A stretch of 64,000 bases of DNA, taken from positions 455,280,141 through 455,344,140 of the forward strand of contig JASDDO010000016.1 of assembly GCA_030015575.1 (NCBI GenBank). Reading direction: 5' to 3'. Source of the DNA: Agapanthus africanus (Eukaryota; Streptophyta; Magnoliopsida; Asparagales; Amaryllidaceae). Position 1 is the first letter of the stretch. The number at the start of each line of letters is the position of its first letter. The notes below the pieces were generated by a model. The model worked only from the letters and a program-made list of their open reading frames with translations. It was not told where the DNA came from and did not search any database. Shown here one piece after another: positions 53,740 to 64,000 of this stretch. Position numbers and translations under genes: made by a program.

Positions 53740-54730
53740 ACCTTACGTGACCCCACGTGAGCGCTTCAAACTTTCAGTGTTTAACACTACTTTAAACGCC
53801 TCACGTGACCCCACGTGAGCGCTTCAAATCTTCAGTGTTTAACACTACTTCAAACGCCTCACGTGACCTCACGTAAGCGCTTTATATCTTCAGTGTTTAA
53901 CACTATTTCAAACTTCTCACGTGACCCCACGTGAGCGCTTCATATCTTCAGTATTTAACAGTACTTCAAACACCTTACGTGACCCCACGTGAGCGCTTCA
54001 AACTTTCAGTGTTTAACACTATTTCAAACGCCTCACGTGACCCCACGTGAGCGCTTCATATCTTCAGTGTTTAACACTATTTCAAATGCCCCACATGACC
54101 CCACGTGTGCGCTTCAAATCTTCTGTGTTTAACACCACTTCAAACACCTCACGTGACCCCATGTGAGTTCTCCAAATCTCAGTGTTTAACAATACTTCAA
54201 ACACCTCACGTGACCCTACGTGAGCGCTTCAAACTTTCAGTGTTTAACACTATTTCAAACACCTCACGTGACCCCACGTGAGCGCTTCAAACTTTTAGTG
54301 TTTAACACTATTTCAAACGCCTCACGTGACCCCACGTGAGCACTTCATATCTTCAGTGTTTAACACTATTTCAAACGCCCCACGTGACCCCACGTGAGCG
54401 CTTCAAATCTTCAGTGTTTAACGCCAATTCAAACGCCTCACATGACCTCACGTGAGTGCTTCATATCTTCAGTGTTTAACACTACTTCAAAACGCCTCAT
54501 GTGACCTCACGTGAGCGCCCTAAATCTTCAGTGTTTAACACTACTTCAAACGCCTCATGTGACCCCACGTGAGCGCTTCATATCTTCAGTGTTTAACACT
54601 ACTTCAAACGCCTCACGTGATCCCACGTGAGCGCTTCAAATCTTCAGTGTTTAACACTACTTCAAATACCTCACGTGACCACACGTGAGCGCTTCAAATC
54701 TTTAGTGCTTAGACAACACTTTAAGACCTC
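53740..54730 (+). repeat. 58-bp G-box tandem repeat array in D LTR
   Basis: About 16-17 units with the AGTGTTTAACACT palindrome and CTCACGTG-ACCC-CACGTGAG, colinear with H2 but with a different set of unit variants. Confidence 0.95.
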
Positions 54731-55329
54731 ACGTGGGAGTACGTGAGCGCCAAACATAGGCTAGTGTTTAACACTATGATAGGCCAATCTTAGCCCAAGT
54801 TAGCTAAGCCTCCCAAAGCCAAAACCTTTTTTTTAACCGAGCCCTGATAATGTTCAGGTCTTTCAAAATTGATCTCAGATGGCATTCAAAGTAATGTTCA
54901 TCCCATTGCTTCTCAATCTGGCATTTGGTTCAAGGGTACATCTCTTCACACCTCTGATACATGTCGTTGTAATTCTTCAATGTCTTCAGAGAGGTGGTGG
55001 GTCCCGATGACCAATAACTATCTGGTGCATTTCTAAACCCATGTTTGCATCTAAACTCTGGACCGCAATGTCCCTAAACTTAACAATAGAGTCCAAATGC
55101 TCTTTTGTTGGATCCAAATGATCATGATAAGTAGATCTCAGTCTAAAATTAGACTAACGTATCCTGAACAAATATTTAAGTTGATCTTAATCTCAAACGA
55201 GACTAACGATCCTTAAATCAATCCAACCACAGATCCCCCAACCAATATTGGTTCAAGGGTACATCTCTTCACTCCTCTGATATTTGTCGTTGTAATTCTT
55301 CAACGTCTTCAGAGAGGTGACGGGTCCCG

Positions 55330-55620
55330 ACAACCAGACATTCCACGGACTGTAGGGTCCTTAAACTCATGGACTATGACGTCCTTAAACTTTACGGACT
55401 GTGGGGTCCTTAAACTTATGGACTATGATTTCCTTAAAGTTTACAGACTATGATGTCTCTAAACTACCATGGATTGTGAGGTCCTTAAACTTTAAGACTA
55501 TGATGTCTTTAAACTTTACAGACTATGATGTCCTTAAACTCCATGGACTATGATGTCCTTAAACTCCATGGACTATGATGTCCTTAAACTTCTGGACCGC
55601 AAAGTTCTTAAACTAAAACA
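55330..55620 (+). repeat. ~31-bp GGAC..GTCC hairpin repeats in D LTR
   Basis: About nine units such as ggactatgatgtccttaaac. Each has 4-bp arms GGAC/GTCC and a 6-nt loop. The same motif follows integrase in the 3' regions of C and D. Confidence 0.9.
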
Positions 55621-56168
55621 ATAGAGCCCAAATGCTCTCTTGTTGGATCTAAATGATCCTGTTAAGTAGATCTTATTCTAACATTAGACTAACGTATCCT
55701 TGACAAATGTTTTAGTTGATCTTAGTCTCAAATAAGATTAATGATCCTTAAAGCCAACCCAAACCCAAATCTAAGAAAATACGGATTTGGACTAATCCGC
55801 GCCCTACGGGCGACAACATAAATTAGTCTCCGTATACAATCCACGGGCAACCAAAAACAAAATAAATACACACGACACGAAGTGACCATCTGGAGAAGGA
55901 GAAAGTGGTTACCGCGACGCGGTCGCGTAATTAACTGTAGGGGCTTGCGCCTGCAGGGAAGAGCGTCCCCACATTCAAAAAATCCTAAACGAGGGGGAAT
56001 CTGACGAAGTCTGCTACATCGGCCGCATCCGTCTAAACCTTCGATACATGGTGCCATAAATCAACTTAGCATCTTCGGAGAGATGGACAGATAGCACCAA
56101 ATAGCATCTTCCCCCAAAATTCAGGCCGGACGTCCCAACATCCCGGTCACGGCTTTCGGCGGAGAACA

Positions 56169-57446
56169 GAATTGGCGGTGCGCAACAGGCTCATCGCTCT
56201 GCCAGATCCGAGACGCCCACTGCAGCCTGGCGACGTCAACAGTCCCAACTACGGCCCTTACCACAGAGTAATGGGTCACCCAATCGAAAATTTCCATGTC
56301 TTCAAAAACTAGGTTGAGGACCAATACCAACAAGGCAAGTTCGCGCTGTCCGAAAACTGAAAGGTAAACCCGCCACAGCAGCACGCTCCTAAAAAGGTGG
56401 ATACGCCGGGGGCATCATGCTCATTTGTAGAAGAAGCTCCGTGGGAGGTTGTCCTTTCAGCTAAAACTAAGAGAATGCTGAAGAATCTTCAAGCATGTCC
56501 GGCGATCAGATGGAAAAGCCCGCTAGAGCCCGAGATCCTTGAGGGGATGTTTAAACCGCGCTCAACACCGAAAGCTAATAACGATGGGTAAAACACCCAG
56601 GTCAAGCCTTCAAAGTCTTCGAAGAAAAAGAAGAAAACCAAGAAGCCCGTACAGCCCGATAACGAGCGTACGGACCTGCAAAAGTATATTGACGCGCTGG
56701 AAGAGTACAACCAGAAAGTGCGGACCCCAGTCACACTCGAAGAATTTCTCAACCACATACTTGAGAACCGAGACAGTGACAATGACGAGGGAGACGTCTC
56801 GTAAGAAGAACCCGAGGATTATGTGGCGAGTTGCCACATGATCTCTCATTCGTCAGTGAATGGCAAAGAAGCTTCCTCGGCTTTAGAAAATAACGTAGAG
56901 AAGCTGGGGGCAGGATTGGTCCCAAGATCACTGGAACCGTCAGACGACATGATTGACAGGTCGCTAAATGAAGCTCTTCAAAAGAGCAAAACTAACCAAG
57001 AGCGTGAAACGACCATGTATGAAAAGGCCAAGCGTCGGCGTCAAGATGAAGAAGCTGCGGTGAGGAAGAGTAAAAAAGTACTCCAACCAGATCGAAGCAC
57101 ACCCGCGGCAGACAAAAGCAGGTTTAAGACAAGGAAACGGTTCGCCAAAGCCCTGCCTATGGGGATGAAGCTGCCACCTTTCAAAGGAAATACTCCCGGG
57201 AGTACGGGCCTCAATGAAGCAAATGTACATCTGAACTACTGCTTATACCATCGGAGGGTTACACACCCCACCGAAGAGTGCAGTGCCTTCAAGAAGTGGT
57301 GGCAGGGATACGTTTCCCACCGACAACACTTCAAGAGGATGAAGCATGAAACCCGTCGACAGCGAAAAAGTGTGACAGATGAGCGCGGAAAAACAGCTGG
57401 CAACTGTCATATGGTTGATACCATTTCGACAAAAACAAAATCTTAA
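56169..57446 (+). pseudogene. Element D gag C-terminal remnant and linker
   Basis: Begins five bases after the LTR within a deletion. The first four PBS bases (TGGC) join gag codons for (A)VRNRLIAL.. (gtgcgcaacagg). A damaged knuckle GPYHRVMGHPIENF (both Cys lost), VEDQYQQGKFALSEN with a stop on either side of it, and KKVDTPGASCSFVEE follow. Next come RTDLQKYIDALEEYNQKVRTPVTLEEFLNHIL and DYVASCHMISHSS, then WPSDDMIDRS-like and MKLPPFKGNTPG segments. The knuckle CLYHRRVTHPTEEC (57240-57282) and a basic tail end at TAA 57444-57446, which matches CAA in element F. Most of gag, including the capsid, is gone. Confidence 0.8.
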
Positions 57447-59018
57447 GTTCTTACATTTGTGAGCGATTCTGAGGAAGAAATAACCCTCGGCCCTCTCTTC
57501 AATGAATCCACCTCTGGAAAAGAAGAAGTGGCGAAGAACTGCAAGAACATTCAGCTACGTAATCGCACGCTGCCGGAGAAGAACCTCGAGCCAACAAACA
57601 AAGGTTTGAGCAAAAGAGATAAAGGGAAGGAAAAAGTCCCTGATGAAATTTCCCTCGATGATGGAGTCGTCAAAGAGCTCACGGCCGAGGACCCGCCTAA
57701 GAAAAACAAGGTGGATTACAATATCCTGGCACACCTGAGGAAGATACCCTCACAACTAAGCATACTGGATGCTCTCCTCCTGTCCAAAGAAGCACGAGAT
57801 TCTCTGATCAAGGCACTGCAAGAGCCTGATCAGTTCCAAGCTTTCTTTACGGAAGAAAAGATGAAGGACGAGCTGGCAGAGGTTCATACAGCCGACATCA
57901 CATTCGGCGATGAAGATCTCCTCCTCGAAACATGCGAGCACAACCGTCCTCTATATGTCACCGGGTACTGCCACGACATTAAGATAGGGAAGATCCTGGT
58001 CGACAACGGGTCCTCTGTCAACCTTCTCAATGTGAGAGTGCTGAAGGAGATCTGCATGAATGTTCAGCACCTGGCTCGGGACAATATTACCATCTCCGGG
58101 TTTGACTCGCAGTCATCATGGACGCTTGGGTCTGTGATACTGACATTACGCTTTGGGATGCTCATCACTGACATCAAATTTCATGTCATTGACGCCAAGA
58201 CTTGGTATAACGCTCTTCTCGGCCGGCCTTGGTTACACGAGTACAACATCATCTCTTCTACACAACATCAGTGTATGAAAAACTTCAAAGACAGCCTCGA
58301 GTACACAGTTACAGGGGAGCTAAACCCATTCTCTGTAAATGAAGTCCGCAAATATGAAGATGCCAAGTACTTCTTAGCAGACTTCGAAGACACGGAAAGA
58401 TGTCGTAAACCAGAAAATAGACAAAAAGCCGTCGCCACTATCCCGATCTTTGGGAGCGATACCGAGGAGGATGAAGAGATTGTCTTCTCGGGGCAACCCC
58501 AAGGAAGCAGGACAGGACCATCTACTTCTATTTTGGTCCATGGCAGTGACTCTGAGGACGATGCCAACGTAGTGTTCTCCGTCCGTCCGTCAATACAGAC
58601 CTTCGCTGAAGCTGATCAGAGTTTACAAATTACCATGGTTCCGCAGCGGCATTATAAAGAACTCGATGCGCTTGATACATACAGCATATAAGAGTTGCAG
58701 ACTTTCTTCGTCCCTCCTAGGCGAAAATGTGAAAAGGCGATCCTCTTATATCGATCTGCGGAGACTAAAGTGGAGAAAGAAGTCTGGCATGGTGCTGAAC
58801 TTGCGCTTGACAGGCTTCAACCGATCCGTCTGCCCAGATATTACGCAGAGGGATTGAAAAGGCTATTAAGATGCCAAGGTGCACCCTTCAAACAAACTGC
58901 TCGACAAGCCCAGTTCTACAACAAGATTTGGGACGTTCCTGGGACTCAGCGAAAGATGCCCAATGGGTGGATGGAGACGACTGGGCTTGGATACGTTCGG
59001 TCTAAGAAACGGGAGTAA
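57447..59018 (+). pseudogene. Element D protease region
   Basis: Same frame as upstream, after the TAA. It runs from an acidic linker, through VDYNILAHLRKIPSQLSILDALLLSKEARDSL (a helix known upstream of Tat proteases), to AEVHTADITFGDEDL. KILVDNGSSVNLL carries the active site (near 57995-58030), and LLGRPWLHEY ends the fold. An acidic Ser/Pro-rich tail is followed by a TAA at 58689-58691, VPPRRKCEKAIL and LPRYYAEGLKRLLRC. A TAA at 59016-59018 ends the frame. Unlike element C, the start of the domain and its upstream helix are present. Confidence 0.85.
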
Positions 59019-60033
59019 TTCCATGGCTTCCATGTTATAAACGATTCCGGTGGAAAAGGGAATGCACTTCCAGATAGCGCTGATATTGAACCAGAGCGAA
59101 ATCTCGTCGTAAGAAGTCCGTCATTCAAAGAACATATTGACAAGCTAATAAGGGAAGTCAAAACGTGCGGGATGACCACAGCCGCGAAATGGCCATTTAT
59201 GAGAAAGCCAGGATGCAACGTCTCATTCAGCAGTCTACGGAAAGAGAAGACTACGATGCCGTTCACCCTCAGCCAGCTGTACGCTCTCATGGCAAGGAAA
59301 AAGCCCGACTTAGAGGCAACAACAAGACGAAGAATGGGAATGACGTTCAAAAACAGCGAAGCGAATCCAAGAAGTCACGTGATCAAGAAAAGTCGGCTAG
59401 AATCCGTCTTTTATGAAGAAGATGGGTCGGGAATACTCTTTCCCTCAAGACAAGACGAGGAAAATATTCGACCTTGTCATGAAGCATCAAATGATGACGC
59501 TCCCAGAGTCTAGGTACCCCGAACAAGTAAATAAGGTCCATCATCCGGCTTATTTCTCCTACCACCGAGCAGTAGGACATCCTCTTGAAGACTGCTTTAC
59601 CTTCAAAGACTGGGTCGAAAACCAGTATCAGCAAGGTAGGTTCGCTCTAGCCGACAGTTGGAGGGTGATCACACCACGAAAGCATGAGCCAAAAGCGACC
59701 TACACTGTGAGGGCAAGTCCAAATCAACATCGAGCTTGGAAACGAATTCGTACCTGCCACGTGATAACATTCTCAAAGAAGGGGGAGCATGAGAATATGG
59801 ACGACCTCTCCCACTGCTTCGCAGACGAGGATGAGGACGAGGTAATCTCAGGATTTCCACCGGCGCCAAAAGAGCTGGAAGATGGGATACACACCACGAC
59901 CGATAATCTGAGGAAAATTGACTTAGGGGCAGAAAACGATCCAAGTCCAACATTCGTCAGTGAGCTGCTGTCTGAAAAACAGGTGGCCACACTAAAGGAC
60001 GTGCTTATGCAGTATAAAGATTGTTTCGCATGA
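59019..60033 (+). pseudogene. Element D protease-RT linker with knuckle remnant
   Basis: Two frameshifts lie here (about 59155 and 59410). Recognisable parts are DDHSREMAIYEKARMQRL, a basic segment, YSFPQDKTRKIFDL, SYHRAVGHPLEDC (first Cys lost), FKDWVENQYQQGRFAL, an acidic stretch, and the pre-RT helix TFVSELLSEKQVATLKDVLMQYKDCFA. A TGA (60031-60033) replaces TGG, which is intact in element C. The knuckle module duplicates the gag one. Confidence 0.75.
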
Positions 60034-60950
60034 AACTACTCTGAGATGCCGGGACTAGATCCAGAAATAGCAGTGCATAAATTGGCTATATCGCCGGACG
60101 CTAAGCCAGTCAAGCAGGCGCCAAGAAGAATGCGGCTCAAACTTGAGGTGAGTATTAACGCCGAAGTCAAGAAGCTAATTGACTCCGGCTTCATCCAGGA
60201 AGTTCAATACCCTGACTGAATCGCCAATATCGTTTCGGTAATGAAGAAAAATAGGACAGTACGCATCTGCATGGACTTTCGGGATTTCAACAAAGCTTGT
60301 CCGAAGGATGACTTCCCAGTGCCTGTTACCGAGCTGATGATCGATAACACATCTACCCATGAGGTCTTCTCCTTCATGGACGGTTCTTCGGGGTATAATC
60401 AAATAAATATGCATCCCGAAGACAAAAAGCATACTGCCTTCCTAACTCCACTAGGCATATTCTGCTATAAGGTGATGCCCTTTGGCTTGAAGAACGCATG
60501 CGCTACATATAAGAAGGCTATGACGAAGATCTTCGATGACCTCATAAACGAAATTGTCGAATGTTATATCGACGACCTCGTGGTGAAAAGCAAATCGTAT
60601 GAGGAGCACTGGGAGCATTTGAAAATAGTATTCCAGCGTCTTCGGAAATATAATCTAAAGATGAACCCCCTGAAATGTGCATTTGGAGTCTCCTCAAGCA
60701 AATTCCTAGGCTTCATCATACGACACCGAGGCATCGAAATAGACCCATCAAAGATCAAGGCGATTATGGAAATGCCCTCGCCAAGAACTCTCAAATAATT
60801 GCGGTCTTTCCAAGGAAAGCTCGCGTATATCCGACGGTTCATAGCCAATCTCTCCGGAAAATGCCGCCCCTACATCCATCTAATGAAGAAGGGGACCCCA
60901 TTCGTTTGGGATCGTAAATGCCAAAATGCACTGGACGAAATCAAGCAATA
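60034..60950 (+). pseudogene. Element D reverse transcriptase domain
   Basis: QAPRRMRLKLEVSINAEVKKLIDSGF, a TGA at about 60218 (TGG expected in YPDW), VMKKNRTVRICMDFRDFNKACPKDDFP, FSFMDGSSGYNQINM, FGLKNACATY, and catalytic CYIDDLVVKS (60562-60590). FLGFIIRHRGIEIDPSKIKAI follows. A TAA at 60796-60798 matches CAA in element C. After it the thumb continues in the same frame. Confidence 0.9.
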
Positions 60951-61440
60951 TCTGCAGAACCCACCGGTACTGACCGCTCCGGTCAAGGGAAAGCCCATCA
61001 TCCTGTACACAACAGCCCTTGAAGGTTCTTTAGGCGCGCTATGGGCACAGGAGAACGATCATGGAAAAGAGAGAGCTCTCTACTATTTGAGTTGAGTTCT
61101 CCTAGGGGCAGAAAACAACTACTCCTCTATCGAAAAGCATTACCTGGCACCGATCTTCGCGATAACGAAGCTTCAGCATTATGCCTTGGAACATGAGGTC
61201 CATCTCATATCAAAAGTGGTTCCTCTCAAATATTTGATGTCAAGAGTCATATTAACAGGAAGGCTTGCACAATGGTCCCTCCTCTTGATGGAGTTCTCGA
61301 TAATATATCGACCCTTCAAGGCAGTGAAAGGCCAGGCCATCGCCGACTTTCTCGCTGAACATCCGATACCAGCCGATTCTCCCTTAAATTGCGAATTGCC
61401 AGATGAACATGCGTTCGACACAATCGACAGGGAGGAGGAA
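60951..61440 (+). pseudogene. Element D RNase H (first copy)
   Basis: IILYTTALEGSLGALWAQEN, ALYYLS, a TGA at 61093-61095 (matches a CGA-type codon), then LLGAENNYSSIEKHYLAPIFAITKL and LLLMEFSIIYRPFKAVKGQAIADFLAEHP. The catalytic Asp of the first strand is absent, as in C, so a structural role is likely. Confidence 0.8.
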
Positions 61441-61870
61441 GGAAATAATGCCCGATGGGAACTCTACTTCGATGGAGCATCTTCCATGAAAAAGCGAAAG
61501 CAAAACACCCCCATGATTAAAGCCGGGGTGGGCCTTATCTTCGTGACTCCGCAAGGAGGGATAATGCGTTTCGCCCTTTCATTAACAGAGCCAAGAATGA
61601 ACAATGAGGCTGAGTACGAAGCTTTGAAAGCAGGTCTTGAGATTGCTGTTGACATGGGCATTGAAAACCTTCTCATATATGGAGACTCCCATGTCGTTAG
61701 CCAAGTAAATGGTGACTATCAGACATGTAAACCGGAGTTGGTAACATATGGCGAAAGAGTACGGCAACTGCTGACTCAAATTCCCTCCTATATCCTGGAA
61801 AGCATACCGCGGGAGGAAAATAGCAAGGTAGATGCATTGGCCAAGCTCGCTAAAAAAATTAGCCGACGAA
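61441..61870 (+). pseudogene. Element D archaeal-type RNase H (aRH)
   Basis: WELYFDGASS (Asp), NNEAEYEALKAGLEIAVDMG (Glu), IYGDSHVVSQVNG (Asp) and NSKVDALAKLAKK (Asp). All four acids are kept and the domain is open from 61186. One residue is lost before HVVSQ compared with SQLVVSQ in C. Slippage in a run of A (about 61852-61858) shifts the frame right after the last catalytic Asp. Confidence 0.88.
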
Positions 61871-63228
61871 AACCTCGATGACGTAAGGATCATTGTGCAA
61901 AGCCGCCGAATTCTCGCGCCAGCAGAAATATCTCCGGAGTCGTCTGAAAGAAAAGAAGACGAAGAAAGGGTCAAGGACTGGAGAGAAGTCTTCATAAACT
62001 ACTTCAAATCCCATCGAACACCCGAAGACGCGTCGTTAATACATCAGCTCATGAAGCGAGCCCTGTCTTTCGCCTTCGTCAATGATACTCTATATAAGAG
62101 ATCATTCGACCGTCTGTGGCAGAGATGCCTGGGACTAGAAGAAGCGAAAAGGGTCGTCCAAGAAATCATGACGGACTCCGCGGTTCTCATCAAGCCGGAC
62201 CAAAGATGAAGCTGAAGATCAAGAGAATGTGTTACTATTGGCCCACGATGATTCATGACTGCCTCGAATATGCGAAGCAGTGTCACTCGTGTAAAATCCA
62301 CGGGGACTTCATCCATCAACATCCAAATCCGCTACACCCAACAGTGGCTAGCTGGCCGTTCGAAATGTGGGGAACCGATATAATTGGACCCATCGAACCA
62401 GCGTCATCTAAAGGACATCGGTTCATACTGGCAACAACCGATTACTTCTCTAAATGGGCAGAGGCATTACCGCTAAGGGAGGTGAAGACGGAGAACATCC
62501 TCCATTTCTTCAGGACACATGTCATCTACCGGTTCGGCACTCCGCGATGAACCATCTCGGATAATAGACCGGCCTATAGGATCCATAAGATCAGCCGCTT
62601 TGCACAGCAGCATAATATAGATTGGAGATACTCTTCAGTCTATAATCCCCGAGCTAATAATCTAGCTGAGGCTTTTAAGAAGACCTTGAAGAAGATCATA
62701 AAGAAAACGGTGTCCAGAAATAAAAGGGACCGGCACAAGAGACTGCATGAATCTCTCTGGGCGTATCGAACCACGTTCAAAATGTCCACGAAAACAACGC
62801 CATTCGCGTTGGTATTCGACACGGAGGCGGTACTTCCCTTGGAGATAGAGTTACCCTCTCTATGAGTGGCAGTTCGATATGAGCTGATGGATGAAGAAAA
62901 CGCCCATCTTCGGCTCGAGGAGCTCAATGCTCTCGATGAAACTCGCCTCATGGCGCAGCAAAACCTGGAAGCTTACAAAGCAAGGATGACGCGCTCATAC
63001 AAAAGAGTAACCAGACCGAGAACATTCCGCCAAGGCGAACTCGTGTTAGTCGTAAAAAGACCTATGATCCCCAACCGTGCAAAGCGGGGGAAATTTGAGA
63101 CAAACTATGAAGGTCCGTACATCATAGACAAGGTCTACCAAGGTGGGGCCTACTTGCTTATGGATATGCAGGGCAAAAGACCCTTCCGGCCAATAAACGG
63201 CCGGTTCCTTAAGAAATACTATGCTTGA
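61871..63228 (+). pseudogene. Element D integrase
   Basis: Zinc part: GSHQAGPKMKLKIKRM.. and CLEYAKQCHSCKIH (CX2C). Core: MWGTDIIGPIEP (first Asp), FGTPR then TISDNRPAY (second Asp), NNLAEAFKKTL (Glu). The C-terminal part is AYKARMTRSYKRVTRPRTF, FETNYEGPYIIDKVY and GRFLKKYYA with TGA at 63226-63228. Breaks: a frameshift near 62165, TGA 62548-62550, and a TGA before VAVRYEL at 62863-62865 (CGA in element C). All three catalytic acids are present. Confidence 0.88.
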
Positions 63229-63560
63229 CAAGTCACGGCTCAAGTTAATGATAGATGACGACGCTCGTGTCCGCTCGCTGTCTTCTTGAGTCCAAACTCT
63301 ATAAGTAGTATCCGGCAAAACTTCGCCCCGAAGCTGGAAATAGACCGAGAGGTCCCTAAACTAATAATGGACCGAGATGTCCCTAAACTAACAATGGACC
63401 GTAATGTCCTTAAACTAAATATGTCACCTCAAACACGGCGATAGTGGAATTCAAGTCCATAAGTCCCAGCAGCGAGGACTGCAACTCAAATCCCGCTGGC
63501 TACATAGCTACCCCGGTGGCGAAGTCCCCCCAAGTGCCATTGGCAAACAGAGGAGTAAAA
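63229..63560 (+). other. D 3' region: GGAC hairpins
   Basis: gacaagtcacggctcaagtt, matching C after its integrase, then three GGACC hairpin units (63336-63420). A segment rich in cccgctggctacatagctac follows, with no coding signal. Confidence 0.7.
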
Positions 63561-63815
63561 AAATGGTACGTCCACAAGCGAAATGGGCACGAATTTAAAC
63601 CCGGAAGGGCTCCATGAGTAAAAACAGCAGGGCTACTGGCGAGCTTATGAAAACCTGAAAGGGCGCAATCTCTTTGTAAAAAATAAAAAATGGTACGTTC
63701 ACAAGAGAAATGGACACGGATGAAAACCCGAAAGGGCTCCGTGAGTAAAAACAGTAGGGCTGTCGGCGAGTTTGTGAAAACCCGAAAGGGCGCAATCTCG
63801 TTTAAATAAAAACAC
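63560..63815 (+). repeat. ~145-bp tandem duplication in D 3' region
   Basis: Two units with core atggtacgt(c/t)cacaag.gaaatgg.cacg, ggaagggctcc, acagcagggct, gcgcaatctc. They are the same pair as F 19243-19530. Confidence 0.88.
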
Positions 63816-64000
63816 CTGCAAGGTCCTCTTGACCTTGTGAGGAGAAAACACCTGCGTTAGATCCTTACAACTCACAAGGGAGCAACACACTTAGGGATCC
63901 CCACGATTCCTAAGGAGAAATTACACTTACAAGATCCTCACGACTCGTAAGGAGAATTCCCCCTATGAGACCCTCATGGCTCATAGGATTCAAAAGCCTT
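63816..64000 (+). repeat. Hairpin cassette of the D 3' region (runs off window)
   Basis: Stem-loops with the same order and sense loops as C: GCAAGGTC-CTCTT-GACCTTGT (63829-63849), CTTAGGGATC-CCCAC-GATTCCTAAG (63889-63913) and CTTACAAGATC-CTCAC-GACTCGTAAG. Confidence 0.85.

Larger units (their letters stand above)
52415..56168 (+). repeat. 5' LTR-X of element D
   Basis: Starts within LTR-X at the point matching about 11135 of copy H2 and ends GGCGGAGAACA at 56168. Parts: G-box palindromes (to 52600), AT-rich hairpins, TATA at 53072, putative splice donor ctAGGTAAGAG (53163-53173), 58-bp repeat array (53740-54730), a ctcttcacacctctgata block (54933-54950) and its second copy (55266-55283), GGAC repeats (55330-55620), and the conserved end block shared with LTR-Y (55800-56168). 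This is the only nearly full-length LTR-X copy. Confidence 0.85.
52415..64000 (+). mobile_element. Element D: Tat retrotransposon with LTR-X
   Basis: A 5' LTR-X (lacking its first ~170 bp), gag remnants, protease, RT, RNase H, aRH, integrase and the first part of the 3' region, all plus strand. The right end lies outside the window. Its pol is closely similar to that of element C throughout, although the two carry different LTR types. Confidence 0.9.

Overview
This is a stretch of repeat-rich nuclear DNA from a flowering plant. I find no ordinary host gene, tRNA or rRNA. Nearly all 64 kb is nested LTR retrotransposons of the Ty3/gypsy superfamily from two lineages. One is chromodomain elements of Tekay/Del type, with an initiator-Met tRNA primer site. 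The other is Tat-lineage elements, recognised by a second, archaeal-type RNase H between RNase H and integrase and by long non-coding LTR and 3' regions. The species cannot be told from the sequence.

Layout. 1-7750: Tekay-type element A, minus strand, with 3.3-kb LTRs, no gag and a pol full of stops; its 3' LTR runs off the left edge. 7751-10164 and 10967-13465: two Tat LTRs of one type ('LTR-X') pointing away from each other, with 802 bp of gag between them. 13466-25765: Tat element F, minus strand, with 'LTR-Y' LTRs and gag-type genes but no pol; a small antisense spliced gene lies beside its 3' LTR. 25766-52414: Tat element C, plus strand, with pol, a long 3' region, a large antisense gene and a 3' LTR-Y. 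C is split by a complete Tekay-type element E at 31427-41950, which has 2.75-kb LTRs and a perfect 5-bp target duplication (gtatg). 52415-64000: Tat element D, plus strand, with an LTR-X, a remnant gag, pol and the start of its 3' region. The boundaries suggest that F inserted into C, E inserted into C, and C inserted into the LTR of D.

Three things stand out. First, F and C share an antisense promoter, 5'-UTR exon and intron placed just outside the 3' LTR, yet this module drives unrelated proteins. In F it is a 148-residue protein. In C it is a nine-exon gene for a plant mobile domain (PMD) protein with acidic repeats and a C-terminal coiled coil. Being antisense, such a gene can keep its introns through retrotransposition. 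Second, the non-coding DNA of the Tat elements is largely a string of short hairpins. These include runs of perfect stems with 3-5 nt loops in both LTR types, GGAC/GTCC hairpin repeats in both LTR and 3' region, and 3'-region cassettes whose stems differ while a 5-nt loop (GAGAG, GTGAG, GTAAG) is kept. Third, LTR-X holds about 16-17 copies of a 58-bp repeat in which each unit has two palindromes, one made of paired CACGTG boxes.

No element here looks able to move by itself. Each polyprotein is broken by stops, most of which fit C-to-T (or G-to-A) change at CAG, CAA, CGA or TGG codons, as expected for methylated, silenced DNA. Element E is the best preserved and probably the youngest.
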